Shown here piece by piece: positions 1 through 9,954 of a DNA stretch of 64,000 bases. The stretch is from Platerodrilus igneus. Lineage: Eukaryota > Arthropoda > Insecta > Coleoptera > Lycidae. Where the stretch lies: NCBI GenBank assembly GCA_036346225.1, contig JARFIW010000003.1, positions 7,413,501-7,477,500 of the forward strand, written 5' to 3'. The notes beneath the pieces were generated by a model, which saw nothing but the letters and a program-made list of their open reading frames with translations, was not told the DNA's origin and ran no database searches. The position numbers and the translations under genes are program-made. Numbering within the stretch: the stretch's first letter is position 1; every line of letters starts with the position of its first letter.

Positions 1-187
1 TAATATAAAAACCTCACAATACCCTATAACTTTATATCGTAATAAGAGAGCGATGACAAATTACTTTATTATAATTAAAACAATCAGGATTCTAAAAAAA
101 TATAAATAAAAAATTTTAATAATTGTTTATAATAAATAGTATAAGTTTTCTAATTGCGCTACACCTCTAAGGTTCATTTTCACACAT

Positions 188-615
188 TTATTTTTTATAT
201 GGTCCTTTAGTATAGATGTACTTTATATCACGTATAGTGGCGTTTTCTTTGCATAAAGGACAAAACCGTTGATGCTTACGTCAAAGCCATGCTTTAATGC
301 AATGCATTGTAAACCAAACAAATGTCAACAATTTCTAAATTGTGGACACATGTTTGGTTTGAAATTGATGGCGTCCTCTTTGGGACCAAGTAGACAAACA
401 AATACTGCACGTTTTACTTCGATCCTTATCGGATTCTTCATCAGATGAACGACGGCGTTTTTTTTCTAACTTTTCTAATAGCACCTTAGATGAATTCTGG
501 GATACCTTAGTGTCCTTGTCGGTTATGCATTGTACATCTTTATCTATAGCAAAGGTTTTAGTTTTAAAATAGCAGAAAAGAACTCACCTTTCTTTGAAGG
601 ATCGTTCGAAGACAT
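188..615 (-). pseudogene. RING-finger protein remnant with a retained intron
   Basis: A reading frame starts at the ATG at 615 (minus). It opens MSSNDPSKK, crosses a possible intron (587 to 544), then runs through a basic/acidic stretch (KKRRRSSDEESDKD) into CSICLSTWSQRGRHQ, the first half of a RING zinc site. The second half follows after lesions: HLFGLQCI, then IKAWL, then CPLCKENATIRD, and a terminal stop at 188-190. Lesions are a stop at 335-337, a TGA where the Gly of the CGH motif is expected, a 2-base shift between CI and IKAW, and a TGA after KAWL. The Cys/His order resembles the RING of RFWD3-type ubiquitin ligases, which is recalled family knowledge and not a search result. The intron argues against a processed retrocopy. 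Not functional as read; function otherwise unknown. Confidence 0.6.
544..587 (-). other. candidate intron in the RING remnant
   Basis: On the minus strand the segment begins GTGAGT and ends TGCTATAG. Removing its 44 bases joins ...SKK to DKDVQC in frame and leaves an open frame up to the RING motif. Canonical borders plus preserved phase support a real intron. Its length is short but usual for insects. Confidence 0.5.
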
Positions 616-1451
616 TTTTGCATTAGGTAGAGACTTATAATTTTGTTTTAGGTGTAGCTCAAGGTTTTGAATATAGTATATCTTGACACGAATATGTAAA
701 CAAACATTGAAACAAATTTTAATGGACCTTTCAGAATGACATTGAGTTTGTTGAAAATGACATCGTACCTCTTTTCATTTTTATGACTGAGACAATTGGT
801 TGAAACTTAACTAGTTGCCCATGGAAATCTGTAAAAGTGTTATTAAAAATACTGTGTCGTAAATTGTAAGAGAATTGTATTTAATCTATGACAAAGAAAG
901 GGGGAGACGGTAGGGTACGGTTTGGGAATTTCTCAAATTTAATTTAAAAAATATGAAAATGACTCGGGAAGAGATGCTTTTAAAGTACAACAGGAATATT
1001 TTCGGAAAAATATGTCATTCAAGAAAAAAATTTAAAAAAATTTTTTAAATAGCACATGGATTTGACACATCTTTAAAATATATGATTAAAAGAGGGTGGA
1101 GCAACTAATGAACAGACACCAAGTCACTTCTTTGTATTAGAGATGCGTGAGGCGCGATTAATTTGATCTTTTTATGTCGATCCGTACCGAGTATCGATCT
1201 ATTGGGTTAGTGCAAACGATATGATTCAAACATCGAGTATTTCAATCCCGTAAGTAAAGTACACAGATGAACATGAATTATTTAATGAGTAATACTAATT
1301 GATGTAAGAGATTGCGAATCCATATCCAACATACCGCCCGCCTTAAAAGATAGCTTTCAAAAAAAATAAAACAAATCATAGAACTAAGGGAACAATACAA
1401 TGAAGCAAATCATTATTAGCAATAAAAGTGAACACAAGCAAATACTTAGTG
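616..1451. other. AT-rich spacer, nothing recognised
   Basis: A-T-rich with homopolymer runs. No protein similarity, repeat pair or terminal inverted repeat was seen. Confidence 0.5.
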
Positions 1452-1457
1452 TAAGCA

Positions 1458-3038
1458 AGTAGGAGGTTTATGGGGCTCCTGGCGCCACATTTGCTCCCAA
1501 AACCCACATTTGCTCCCACATTTGCTCCGCATTTGCTCCCAAATCCCTCATTTTCCTCCTCATTTTCCTCCAGCATCCTCATTTACATGTAAATTCCCAT
1601 AAGGAGGAAATGAGGAGGAGTGACTTTCTCCTTCCACATTTGCTCCCACATTTGTTCTCTCAATGTAAATTCCTATAAAGAGCAAATGTGGAGATGAATC
1701 TCATAAGGAACAAATGTGGATATGAACTCATTTGCTCCCTCATTTACATATAAATTCTCATAAGGAGGGAAATGTGGAGATGAATCTCATAAAGAGGAAA
1801 ATGTGGAGATGAACCCCATAAGGAGCAAATGTGGAGATGAATCCCCGTTTTAATCGGCTAGCCATTGCATCTTTCGAGATAACCCTATCTTGCATTTCCA
1901 TCTTAGCATCCTCATTTGCTTCCACATCTAAACCAAATAGTTTTCTTCGACTAGCCATTGCATCTTTTGAGATAACCCTATCTTGTTTGGTATCAATTAA
2001 TATTAGATTTTTTTCAGCTACCCAAATCTCTAGAAATTTCTTAGATTGCATCATCCCCCGGAGAGCTACCCCAATTTTAAGATTTTCTGCATGCAGCGAT
2101 TTTATGGTCGTCCTTATACATTTTTTAGCCACGTGACATATTAAATTAATTTACAATTTTACACAGAATCCGAATCTGCAAACAGATTTAAAATCGGACC
2201 ACCCATTACAAAGTTACACCTTTAAAGTCTCAAAACAATTTAAAGAGGTTTGAGACTTTAAAAGTGTAACTTTGTAATGGGTGGTCCGATTTTAAATCTG
2301 TTTGCAGATTTGGATTCTGTGTAAAAATTTAGATTAATTTAATGTGTCACATGGGTGAAAAATTTATAAGGACGACCAAAAAAGCGCTGCATGCAGAAAA
2401 TCTTATAATTGGGGTAGCTCTCTAGGGGGATGATGCAATCTAAGAAATTCTTAGAGATTTGGATAGCTAAGAAAAATCTAATATTAATTGATACCAAACA
2501 AGATAGGGTTATCTCGAAAGATGCAATGGCTAGTCGAAGAAAACTATTTGGTTTAGTTGTGGGAGCAAATGAGGATGCTAAGATGAAAATGCAAGATACG
2601 GTTATCTTGAAAGATGCAATGGCTAGCCGATTAAAACAGGGATTCATCTCCATATTTGCTCCTTATGGGGTTCATCTCCACATTTCTCTCCTTATGAGAT
2701 TCATCTCCACATTTCCCTCCTTATGAGAATTTATATGTAAATGAGGGAGCAAATGAGGGCGCAAATGAGTTTATATCCACATTTGGTTCGTATGAGATTT
2801 ATCTGCACATTTGCTCCTTATGGGAATTTACATTGAAGGAACAAATGTGGGAGCAAATGTGGGAGCAAATGTGGAAGGAGAAAGTCACTACTCCTCATTT
2901 CCTCCTTATGGGAATTTACATGTAAATGAGGATGCTGAAGGAAAATGAGGGATTTGGGAGATAATGCGGAGCAAATGTGGGAGCAAATGTGGGTTTTGGG
3001 AGCAAATGTGGCGCCAGGAGCCCCATAAACCTCCTACT
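1458..3038. mobile_element. foldback (long inverted repeat) element
   Basis: The two halves are near-identical reverse complements about a centre near 2240, giving arms of about 780 bp. The ends are AGTAGGAGGTTTATGGGG and its reverse complement. TAAGCA directly flanks both ends (1452-1457 and 3039-3044), a 6-bp target duplication, so the palindrome moved as a unit. The outer arms contain many short repeats of the type CACATTTGCTCCC. The inner arms carry a module of about 290 bp that recurs as a direct array at 9955-10775. Short reading frames in both arms (2132 to 1758 minus; 2430-2726 plus) encode the same peptide, including LILIDTKQDR and SKDAMASRRK, but there is no transposase. It is non-autonomous; the superfamily is unknown. 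Confidence 0.85.
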
Positions 3039-3086
3039 TAAGCACAATTAGGAACTACATTCCACACAATGATTTTAATTTTATAG

Positions 3087-4100
3087 TCACTCGCGCACTG
3101 TGGGAAAGGTGCACGATTTTGCAAAGAAACGTTTTACGGTTCCGTTTGAGGTCTTGATTGAGGCAACACGAGAGATACCGTCAGCACCAAGAAAGAGCTG
3201 AACCACTCTGCCGAGCTTCCACTGAATCGGTTGCGCATAGTCATTTTTGATGAGGACTAGGGTGTCCACTGCAAGTTGAGAAAAAGTTTCGCGCCACCTA
3301 ACACGATGTTGGAGCTCTGATAAATATTCTTTGCTCTATTTTTTCCATTGATGTTGATTGAGTTTTTGTACCCTTTGAAATGTTGATAGCTAGGATTCGG
3401 AAGGTTGAGTTAAATCTGGATCCGGCAGTGCAGTTGACGGACAACTAATGAGAAAGTGGGCAGGCGTCAATGGTAAGAGATCAGAGGGATCTGAGGACGA
3501 AGATGAGATAGGACGAAAATTAAGGGTGGCTTCTACCTGTGATAACAAAGTGCTCATTTCTTCGTAAGTCAGCAAAGCGTTGCCTTTAACTCGTCGCAAA
3601 TGAAATTTGGAGGACTTAATACCTGCCTCACAAAGCCCGCCAAAGTAAGGCTATATGCAGAAACACAATGCCAATTTGATCCCTCCTTAGTCATAGAATT
3701 AGGTATACAAGCTTCCTGCTGTTTTAAAGATTCATCCAGTTCTTTTAGTTCGGAAGTCGCGCCAACAAAGTTGGTACCGTTGTCGGAGTAAACATGTTGG
3801 GGTTTGCCTCGTCGAGCAACAAACCGTCCAAAAGCCATCAAAAATGTTGCCGTTCACATAGAATGGAGCAGATGGTTAAACACGACAAGAGAATAGGTTA
3901 CCCATTATTGGCTCAGCGAACCTTGGAGCGAAACAAAGCATTGCAGGATTGGTGAACTACTTGCTTGGCAAGATTTCTACAAGGAGTGACCTAATACCTG
4001 TCCCTAAGACAGAAAATTAGCATTTGGGGTCCAGCATGCAAAAGCTGTATGTGCTCGTTAAGAACAAGAAGTTTTGCAATCGGATGTTTACCCGAAATTA
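3087..4100 (-). pseudogene. BEL/Pao integrase remnant
   Basis: Minus-strand pieces appear in the expected order. Near 4085-3990 there is HIQLLHAGPQMLIFCLRDRY, the zinc-binding N-terminal part of integrase. At 3841-3750 comes FGRFVARRGKPQHVYSDNG, the catalytic core around the second Asp. At 3599-3450 is LSQVEATLNFRPISSSSSDP, the region after the catalytic Glu. At 3269-3087 comes VLIKNDYAQPIQWKLGRVVQ, the DUF5641-like C-terminal domain of BEL/Pao polyproteins. The pieces lie in different frames, and the core around the first Asp is missing or scrambled. Integrase joins the cDNA copy to the genome; this one cannot. It is a different copy from the BEL/Pao element at the right edge, and no LTR was identified. 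Confidence 0.75.
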
Positions 4101-5460
4101 TTGACCTCACGAAAGATTCCCAGAGACGGGGTCCAGGTGTCTGTGAAAACCTCCCGCGCAACCACACGGTGACTAACGGAAATGAAAAGGCAGAGAAATA
4201 GGAACAGTAAAAAGAGGGAGGTAGGTTATTTGGAATGCATAAGAGGCACTTCCAGGTAGAAGAAAGTAGAGGAAGGACTCGCATTGAGCCAAAGAGACAG
4301 AAAAAGGTGGATAGCAAAGCGCTACTCAACCAGAAAATGTAGTCAGTAGGTCGGAGTGAGGGAACATCACTCTTATGTGGCAGACGGGTGTTCCGGGACA
4401 AGAACAGGTCCACCGAAAAAAGAATAAGGCATAGACGGAGACAGCGGGATATGAAAAAGTAGAGTTTTTGTACAAGCGTCCGAGAGAAGGTAGAGAGTTG
4501 TCCCTGTTAAACACAGCGCAGTCTGAAGGACCACCTGCGATATTAATCCGACAAGATAAGGTATCATACGTTAAAAAATTCACTAGACTCTTAAGATAAC
4601 TAGTACGATCATTTTCCTAACGAGTGCATTCACTACGATAAGAAAATCAGACAAAAGTTGACACAACAACCTAAAAGTATCATTGCAGATACATTCACAC
4701 AAAAACAAACTGTTTTAAGGTAGTTTTTTAAAACGGTAACACCCTAAACACACAAAAATGCCCGATTATAAGCAGTTAAATACAGGTACACTGTCTCAAT
4801 ATTCTAAAACAACCGAGAATTTAATAAGATAACAATAAGAAGCAATAGCGTCTCACCACGAAGTTCAATAAAAACAATGAAAAAAAAATGTTTATAAGTC
4901 ATGTTGATTTAGTAGAAAAAAAACAAATAATGATATAGTATAATGTGGGCGACTGCAATAATTCAGAGGAAATACACATGGAATGGACAATCCTAGCTTT
5001 TTGCAACTGCGAATATGAACTATTTATTTCAATGGCATAGGTCGCGACTCCTATGTGGGCCCAAAGAAAAAAATCATCCACTCAACATCAGCTAAAACCA
5101 ATCATAAAAATTCAATGAGTTATTTCAACCAAAGTTACGACAATTACCGCACAAAATTAAATGACGTAAGAAAAATACTAAAAACCGAATAATATGCAGT
5201 AGGAAAAGTTCGAGGGTTGATTAAATGAAACAACAGAGTTATATTGGGGGGTGTAGAGAATGAAGTGATATATAAGTAACGGTATGGTCAAGGAAAAGTC
5301 AACCAAAAGAAAAAGATAGCTAAAATTTAAGGTAAGCAAAGTTAAACGTGTAAGAGATTATGTACTGTATGAGAGAGGGAATAAGTAATTAAAGTTAACT
5401 AATTGATGGTGAGAACAAAAAATATTAGGTAAATAGTGAGGAGAATAGAACGTGAAAAAC
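4101..5460. other. spacer, possibly LTR or deleted retroelement DNA
   Basis: Lies between two minus-strand retroelement pieces. Open frames here have no family signature. No duplicate of this stretch was found in the window, so LTR identity is unproven. Confidence 0.35.
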
Positions 5461-6366
5461 TTAACTAGCATTTGGGTCAGCAGAGAATGGCTTAAGGTTT
5501 TTAATATGCCACCTGTCTTGACGTTTTCCTTCAGCATCCTGAAGTTCGTAGATAAGGGGACTAATGACACGAATGACCTTACAAAGAATGAATTTAGGGG
5601 CTAATTTTGAAGAAAATTTCTTAGATGCATCCGATAAGACATAAATCTTTTTCCAAACTTGTTCGCCCAAGGCGAAGGAAATATTTCGTTTACGTAAGTT
5701 ATAGTGGTCCTTACTCTTTTCGTAAGCTTTTAACAAATTTTTCCTAACGTCGTTAAAGATAGAAGGTAATGATTGTTGGTCTTTGTCCCAGCGTACTTTA
5801 TCGTCAAATTCAATTACGTTAGTATCGTCCGGCACTAAACCATAATAACTCCCATCGATTGGGGTATATCTTCCAAAAACAAGAAATGACGGAGTGAATT
5901 GGGTTGCTTCGTGTTTAGATGTACGCAAAGCTTGAGCAATTTTAAAGATATGTTCATCCCATGTAGTATGGTCTGAATCAATATAGGAAGAAATAGCGGT
6001 AACTAAAACTCTATTTACTCTTTCGGTAGGGTTTACTTGAGAATGGTATTTTGCGTTAACCCAAATTTTTTGTACTTTGTAACTTTTAACGAAATTCTGA
6101 AAATCTTTAGAGATAAATTGTGCCCCATTGTCACAAAGGATAATCTGAGGGACACCAAAGATAAGAAATACATTTTGTTCTAGGAATTTAGTTATAGCAG
6201 CGGATGTAGCTTTACGTAAGGGTTGCACCATAACAAATTTAGAAAACCAATCGGTGACAACTAAAAGATATTGGTTACCTCTTTTCGATCGGGGGAGAGG
6301 TCCTAATAAGTCAAGCAATATTAATTGAAAGGGATAAGATACACGTTTAGAACAGTATGAGGGCAA
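5461..6366 (-). CDS. Gypsy integrase, 5'-truncated but uninterrupted
   Basis: 301 codons are open without internal stops. The catalytic triad is visible: Asp in LILLDLLGPLPRSKRG, Asp in IILCDNGAQF, and Glu in NPTERVNRV. The later part (FALGEQVWKKIYVLSDA, then YELQDAEGKRQDRWHIKN) is the usual C-terminal DNA-binding region ending in the linker to the 3' UTR. The zinc-binding N-terminus and all of gag, protease, RT and RNase H are missing upstream, so this is the 3' end of a deleted element. It resembles the integrase inside the nested Gypsy at 27700-28660, with the same WFSKF and VERVNR/VERINR blocks, so both belong to one lineage. The integrase would insert cDNA; this fragment is not an independent gene. 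Confidence 0.85.
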   Translation of the reverse strand: MPSYCSKRVSYPFQLILLDLLGPLPRSKRGNQYLLVVTDWFSKFVMVQPLRKATSAAITKFLEQNVFLIFGVPQIILCDNGAQFISKDFQNFVKSYKVQKIWVNAKYHSQVNPTERVNRVLVTAISSYIDSDHTTWDEHIFKIAQALRTSKHEATQFTPSFLVFGRYTPIDGSYYGLVPDDTNVIEFDDKVRWDKDQQSLPSIFNDVRKNLLKAYEKSKDHYNLRKRNISFALGEQVWKKIYVLSDASKKFSSKLAPKFILCKVIRVISPLIYELQDAEGKRQDRWHIKNLKPFSADPNAS

Positions 6367-7170
6367 GGTTAGTATTTAATAAAAGGAATACATCATTGAT
6401 AAACTACAAAAAGACACTCCAAATTATAAACACACGTAGGTAATGTGTTATTTAACAAAAGCAACAAGAACCCATTAATCTAGCATTTTCAAAAGATATT
6501 CTAAAGGGGCAATTCACTACATTAAACGTTTTTAAACATAAGGTTTCTTTAAAAGTAAGTTCGAATATCTTAATCAAACAGGTAAATGCCTAAGGCACTT
6601 TTTTTTTAGAAAATGTAAACACACAAGATAATTTATGTACGGTTTTTTTTTTTAAAAAAACAGGAAGGGTTATGTTTTAATTTGATATAAAGTAGATAAT
6701 TTCATACTAAACCGTGTTTAAGACATGCAATTACTTAATTGTTTATGTAGTTGATTGTTTGTTTATTTGTGTATAAATAATTCACTTACCAGTATAATAC
6801 AGAAGTAAGGTTAAAGGATCGATTCTTCTTAAAAGCTTATATATATGCATCTAAAAGCAAACTAATCACTCAACAACATAACTGAAGTTAACTAACAAAT
6901 CCCACATTCAAAATTTGGAAAAACATTATATTAAAACACATTTTATAATCAACAGTTATATTTTAATTACAAAATGGCGGTATTTACCTTTAATTACCAT
7001 AGCAACTGATTTTGACATCTAAAGGAATGTGGTATGTTTCAAAACACGAACATAAAATTCAAGGTTAACAGATATTAAATAATTGATTTTTTAGTGAAAA
7101 AGCTATAAATTACATTGGTAATACATTGTATATTCATAAGAACAAAGGAAAATTCTTAAGTTCACCATTT
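6367..7170. other. AT-rich stretch upstream of the Gypsy fragment
   Basis: No coding signature. Its position between a primer-site-like sequence (7171-7187) and the integrase suggests a deleted gag-pol interior or leader. Confidence 0.3.
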
Positions 7171-7187
7171 CCACGTTGAGGGCGCCA
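7171..7187 (-). other. possible Gypsy primer-binding site
   Basis: The minus strand reads TGGCGCCCTCAACGTGG, close to the TGGCGCC-AACGTGG type of primer site used by many Gypsy elements. Orientation and position fit the integrase at 5461-6366. The sequence to its right would then be the 5' LTR, but no matching 3' LTR was found. Confidence 0.4.
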
Positions 7188-7424
7188 AATTCTTACAATT
7201 TAAAAAATTCAAATTCTTACAGTTTTAAAACGAATTCTTATGGTTAAAACGTCGATAAATATATCGCGCAAGCGCAAAATAAGCGACGTCACGGGCGGTT
7301 GGTAACGCCAATCTTGTACAGATTTCGGCGCGCCCATCTATCAATGACGTCACCAATGCACAAATTAACTACGCAATTATCGGAAAATATAAAGTTAAGA
7401 CAATAGTTTATATAGTTTATATCA

Positions 7425-8037
7425 TTTCATTGAGAGCAGCTTCTAACTCTTCCTTGCTAGATGCTAATACCGCTATATCATCTGTAAATCTAAGCATGCC
7501 AATTTTTTGTCTCTGCATAGTAATTCCAAATGTCTTCCTGCATTTGACAGTATTCATTGCCTCTTCAATGTACAAGTTAAAAATTAGTGGGGATAGCGAA
7601 CATTCCTGTCTCACTCCTTTCCTGATGTTTACTTCTCTACGTTCCTGCTCTAGTTCTATTACTCCTGTTTGCTCTTTGTATAAGCTATGTACTATCCGTC
7701 TATCCCTATAACTCATTCCAATCTTTTTGAGTATTTCGAACATTTTTTCCATTTTACATTGTCAAATGCTTTTTCCAGATCTACAAACCCTATGTACGCG
7801 CTTTCCCCTTTTTCTATTGTTTTCTCCATTATCACCTTCAAAGCTAAGATAGCCTCCCGTGTTCCCCTGTTTCGCCTAAACCCAAATTGGTCTTCTCCTA
7901 GTATTTCTTCAGCCCGTTTTTCCATTCGTCTTTGTACAATTCTAGTTAATATTTTTGATACGTGTGCTGTCAAGCTTATTGTTCGAAAATTTTCACATCT
8001 ATCTGCGCCTTTCGTTTTTGGTATAGTTACTATGATG
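7425..8037 (-). pseudogene. LINE reverse transcriptase fragment
   Basis: Minus-strand reading gives the RT palm and fingers in order: VTIPKTKGADRCENFRTISL, QFGFRRNRGTREAILAL, IGFVDLEKAFDNVKW, then after a one-step frame change near 7750 FEILKKIGMSYRDRRIV, GVRQECSLSPLIFNLYIEEA, and FTDDIAVLASS. FVDLEKAFD supplies the first catalytic Asp and FTDD stands where most LINEs have YADD. Both ends are truncated and there is no endonuclease beside it. It is a non-LTR RT of the type that shares the GHILRHEG-GRPRL tail seen at 10842-11105 (plus), so the two could derive from one family. Non-functional. Confidence 0.8.
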
Positions 8038-8649
8038 TTATATATACAACAAATACCTTTTACGAGGGAATCGGAAGTTGACAGAAATCGAGCATCTAAT
8101 TCTCTATTTGGACGATATCGAGTACTTACCGGTTCTAGAAATCATTACGTGCGGCCGACCGCTATGCGAAAGTGTAAAAGCCTACAGAAGCAAAATTTAA
8201 TTATCAGACGAAAAAGTGCGCGATGTGCTATAGAAAGTATAAAAAAATGGTGCTTTGCATCGGTCCTAACAGTAGAAAGGAGAGTGACTTTTTCTAGCAA
8301 TTACAAGAATAACAGTAGCGCGGCGAAGGGGTATGCATGTATTATACAGCGCATTGTTACTATAAAATATGTTAGTTTACGAGAAGCTAGAACGTGAACA
8401 AATTAAATTTTAATCTATAATTAACCACGGTCGTAAAAATTGGAAATTAATGGTTAATTTTAATACCGCTAAGCATATACTTTCGCTTGGTGATTCATTT
8501 AGAAAATATTCAAGCCCTCCATTTCCTAAAATATGACGTAGAAGTTATTTAAAATCAAATTGCTTTATTAGTAAGTATTCTGTAGACAAGTTTGGTATTC
8601 CCTTAGCAAAGGTTTAAAGTGTTTTTATTAAGTTTTTGGTTATAGTAGA
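8038..8649. other. spacer, nothing recognised
   Basis: A plus frame stays open to 8397 but has no domain signature and overlaps the LINE antisense. No repeats were found. Confidence 0.4.
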
Positions 8650-8782
8650 ACTGCATCTTCTACAGCACGACTTGCAACCAATTTGTGTGCGCGTGCTACA
8701 GCCCTTTTGGATTTTTAATATGCACGCGATCGGTATAACATGGAAGACGTTTTCCGGTGTTTCTACTAACTGCATTCGCAGC

Positions 8783-8848
8783 ATGGACGAAGCGAACCGG
8801 GCGCATGCATTGGTGCTAAATGTACTGAACCAGCTGCAAGGATTATGA
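8783..8848 (+). CDS. small conserved reading frame upstream of zinc-finger copy A
   Basis: A 21-residue frame (MDEANRAHALVLNVLNQLQG...) recurs in copy B at 41435-41518 as MEDANRAQPLVLNVLDQ with a different C-terminal tail. Substitutions are few and the frame is kept in both copies. It could be a real micropeptide, an upstream reading frame, or the end of a longer ancestral gene. Confidence 0.3.
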   Translation: MDEANRAHALVLNVLNQLQGL

Positions 8849-8887
8849 CGTCATTTAGTTCCCCGCTGAATCCTCAACATCGTTCGG

Positions 8888-9016
8888 GTGTCTTCGGAAA
8901 CCTTCGGTTTGCATTCTATAGGGTACATAAAGCAGGTACGCTGGAGTAAGCTCTTTAGTTATAAGTTAGTTCGCTTACAAGTCAGTCTTATAGTGCGGAT
9001 TTTGTTTTGTACTAAA
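8888..9016 (+). promoter_or_regulatory. candidate core promoter of zinc-finger copy A
   Basis: The stretch before the ATG at 9017 matches 41550-41683 in copy B, although non-coding. Shared blocks include GGAAACCTTCGG, a TATA-like TACATAAAG (8924-8932; TATATAAAAC in copy B at 41585-41594), TTTAGTT about 30 bases further, and CTTATAGTGCGGATTTTGTT. Order and spacing fit a TATA plus initiator promoter. Confidence 0.4.
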
Positions 9017-9798
9017 ATGGTACATGCAAACGTTTTTAATGCGAGCCCTGTGACTTCTACTTTACCAAGAGGGATGCTCTCAAACGACACCAGAACAAAT
9101 GTCGTGGTGAAACATCGTCCAAGGTTAAGCTTATACATCCGTCGGCAGCAAAGTACTTAAACTGTGGGACTTGCGGTATCGCTTTTACGAGAATGGATAG
9201 CTTACAGCGACACAAGGAAAAACAGCATGGTATGTCATTAAGCCGTAAACGTTCAGCTCCGCCAGCTGTTAAAGGACCTTGTACGAAACAACCACGAATT
9301 ATGTGTAAAGTATGCGATTTCGAGATGGAAAAGAATACATATGCCGCACACTTGAGAAGCAACAGACATAAAAATGCATCAGTTACCGCTACTGGCGAAG
9401 ATGGCGTAGAAATGATTAGCACAGCGTTTAACAACCGTATGGCTAGCTATCGCATAAATAACGCCAGCGTCGACGATGGAGTGTCCGAATTTCTTTGGAA
9501 GCAGAAAGAGCGATTTATTCGATTAATTAATGAAAAAAGAATACAACATACAGCAGTAAAAGTCTACTGCGAACTCTATGGCGTTTACATCAAAATTGGA
9601 GAAGAGAAGTCCGATGTGAAATCCTTTAACACAAAAAATGTGGTTATAACGTCTTCTAGTAATCTGGAAAATATGTACGAGGTCTTAAGCGAAACCATAA
9701 GAACAAAATCAGAGGAATTTGAAACATGTGAGTCCGGTTGGTCTTTGGAAAAAGTGCTCTATTTAGAAATAAATATTAATAAGTATGAGCCGATATGA
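9017..9798 (+). pseudogene. C2H2 zinc-finger protein, copy A (one frameshift)
   Basis: Starts MVHANVF at 9017, loses one base in a Lys codon (copy B keeps it), then continues open from about 9040 to 9798. Three C2H2-like fingers follow: CEPCDFYFTKRDALKRHQNK, CGTCGIAFTRMDSLQRHKEK, and CKVCDFEMEKNTYAAHLRSN. A basic linker (LSRKR...) lies between the second and third. The C-terminal part contains FNNRMASYRI, VKVYCELYGVYIK, VKSFNTKNVVIT, and SGWSLEKVLYLEININKY. From memory, this arrangement occurs at the N-terminus of arthropod proteins found near DNA polymerase B genes of Maverick-like elements. That link is unproven, and no polymerase is present here. An AATAAA follows at about 9816. Apart from the missing base it could be complete for its N-terminal module. 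Confidence 0.6.
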
Positions 9799-9954
9799 CA
9801 AGTTCTAGGTTGAAAATAAAAAATTGTGAATATGTATTTAGAAATGTGGTTTACAAAATTTAAAGTGTATTAGTAAAAATTGTCTGTAATAAAAAGTTTA
9901 AGAATGGTTTTTAGATTTTCTTTTAGATATGAGCCGCAGGAAAGTTGTAATTTA

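Noticed and set aside
1831..2136. Plus-strand frame in the left foldback arm
   Set aside because: It is the antisense of the repeated module; the mirror image appears at 2339-2653. Produced by the palindrome, not a separate gene.
7430..8397. Long plus-strand frames over the LINE RT
   Set aside because: They are antisense to a convincing RT fragment and have no domain of their own.
8930..8990. Heat-shock-type promoter elements near the zinc-finger gene
   Set aside because: TTC/GAA motifs are present but not at the required spacing.
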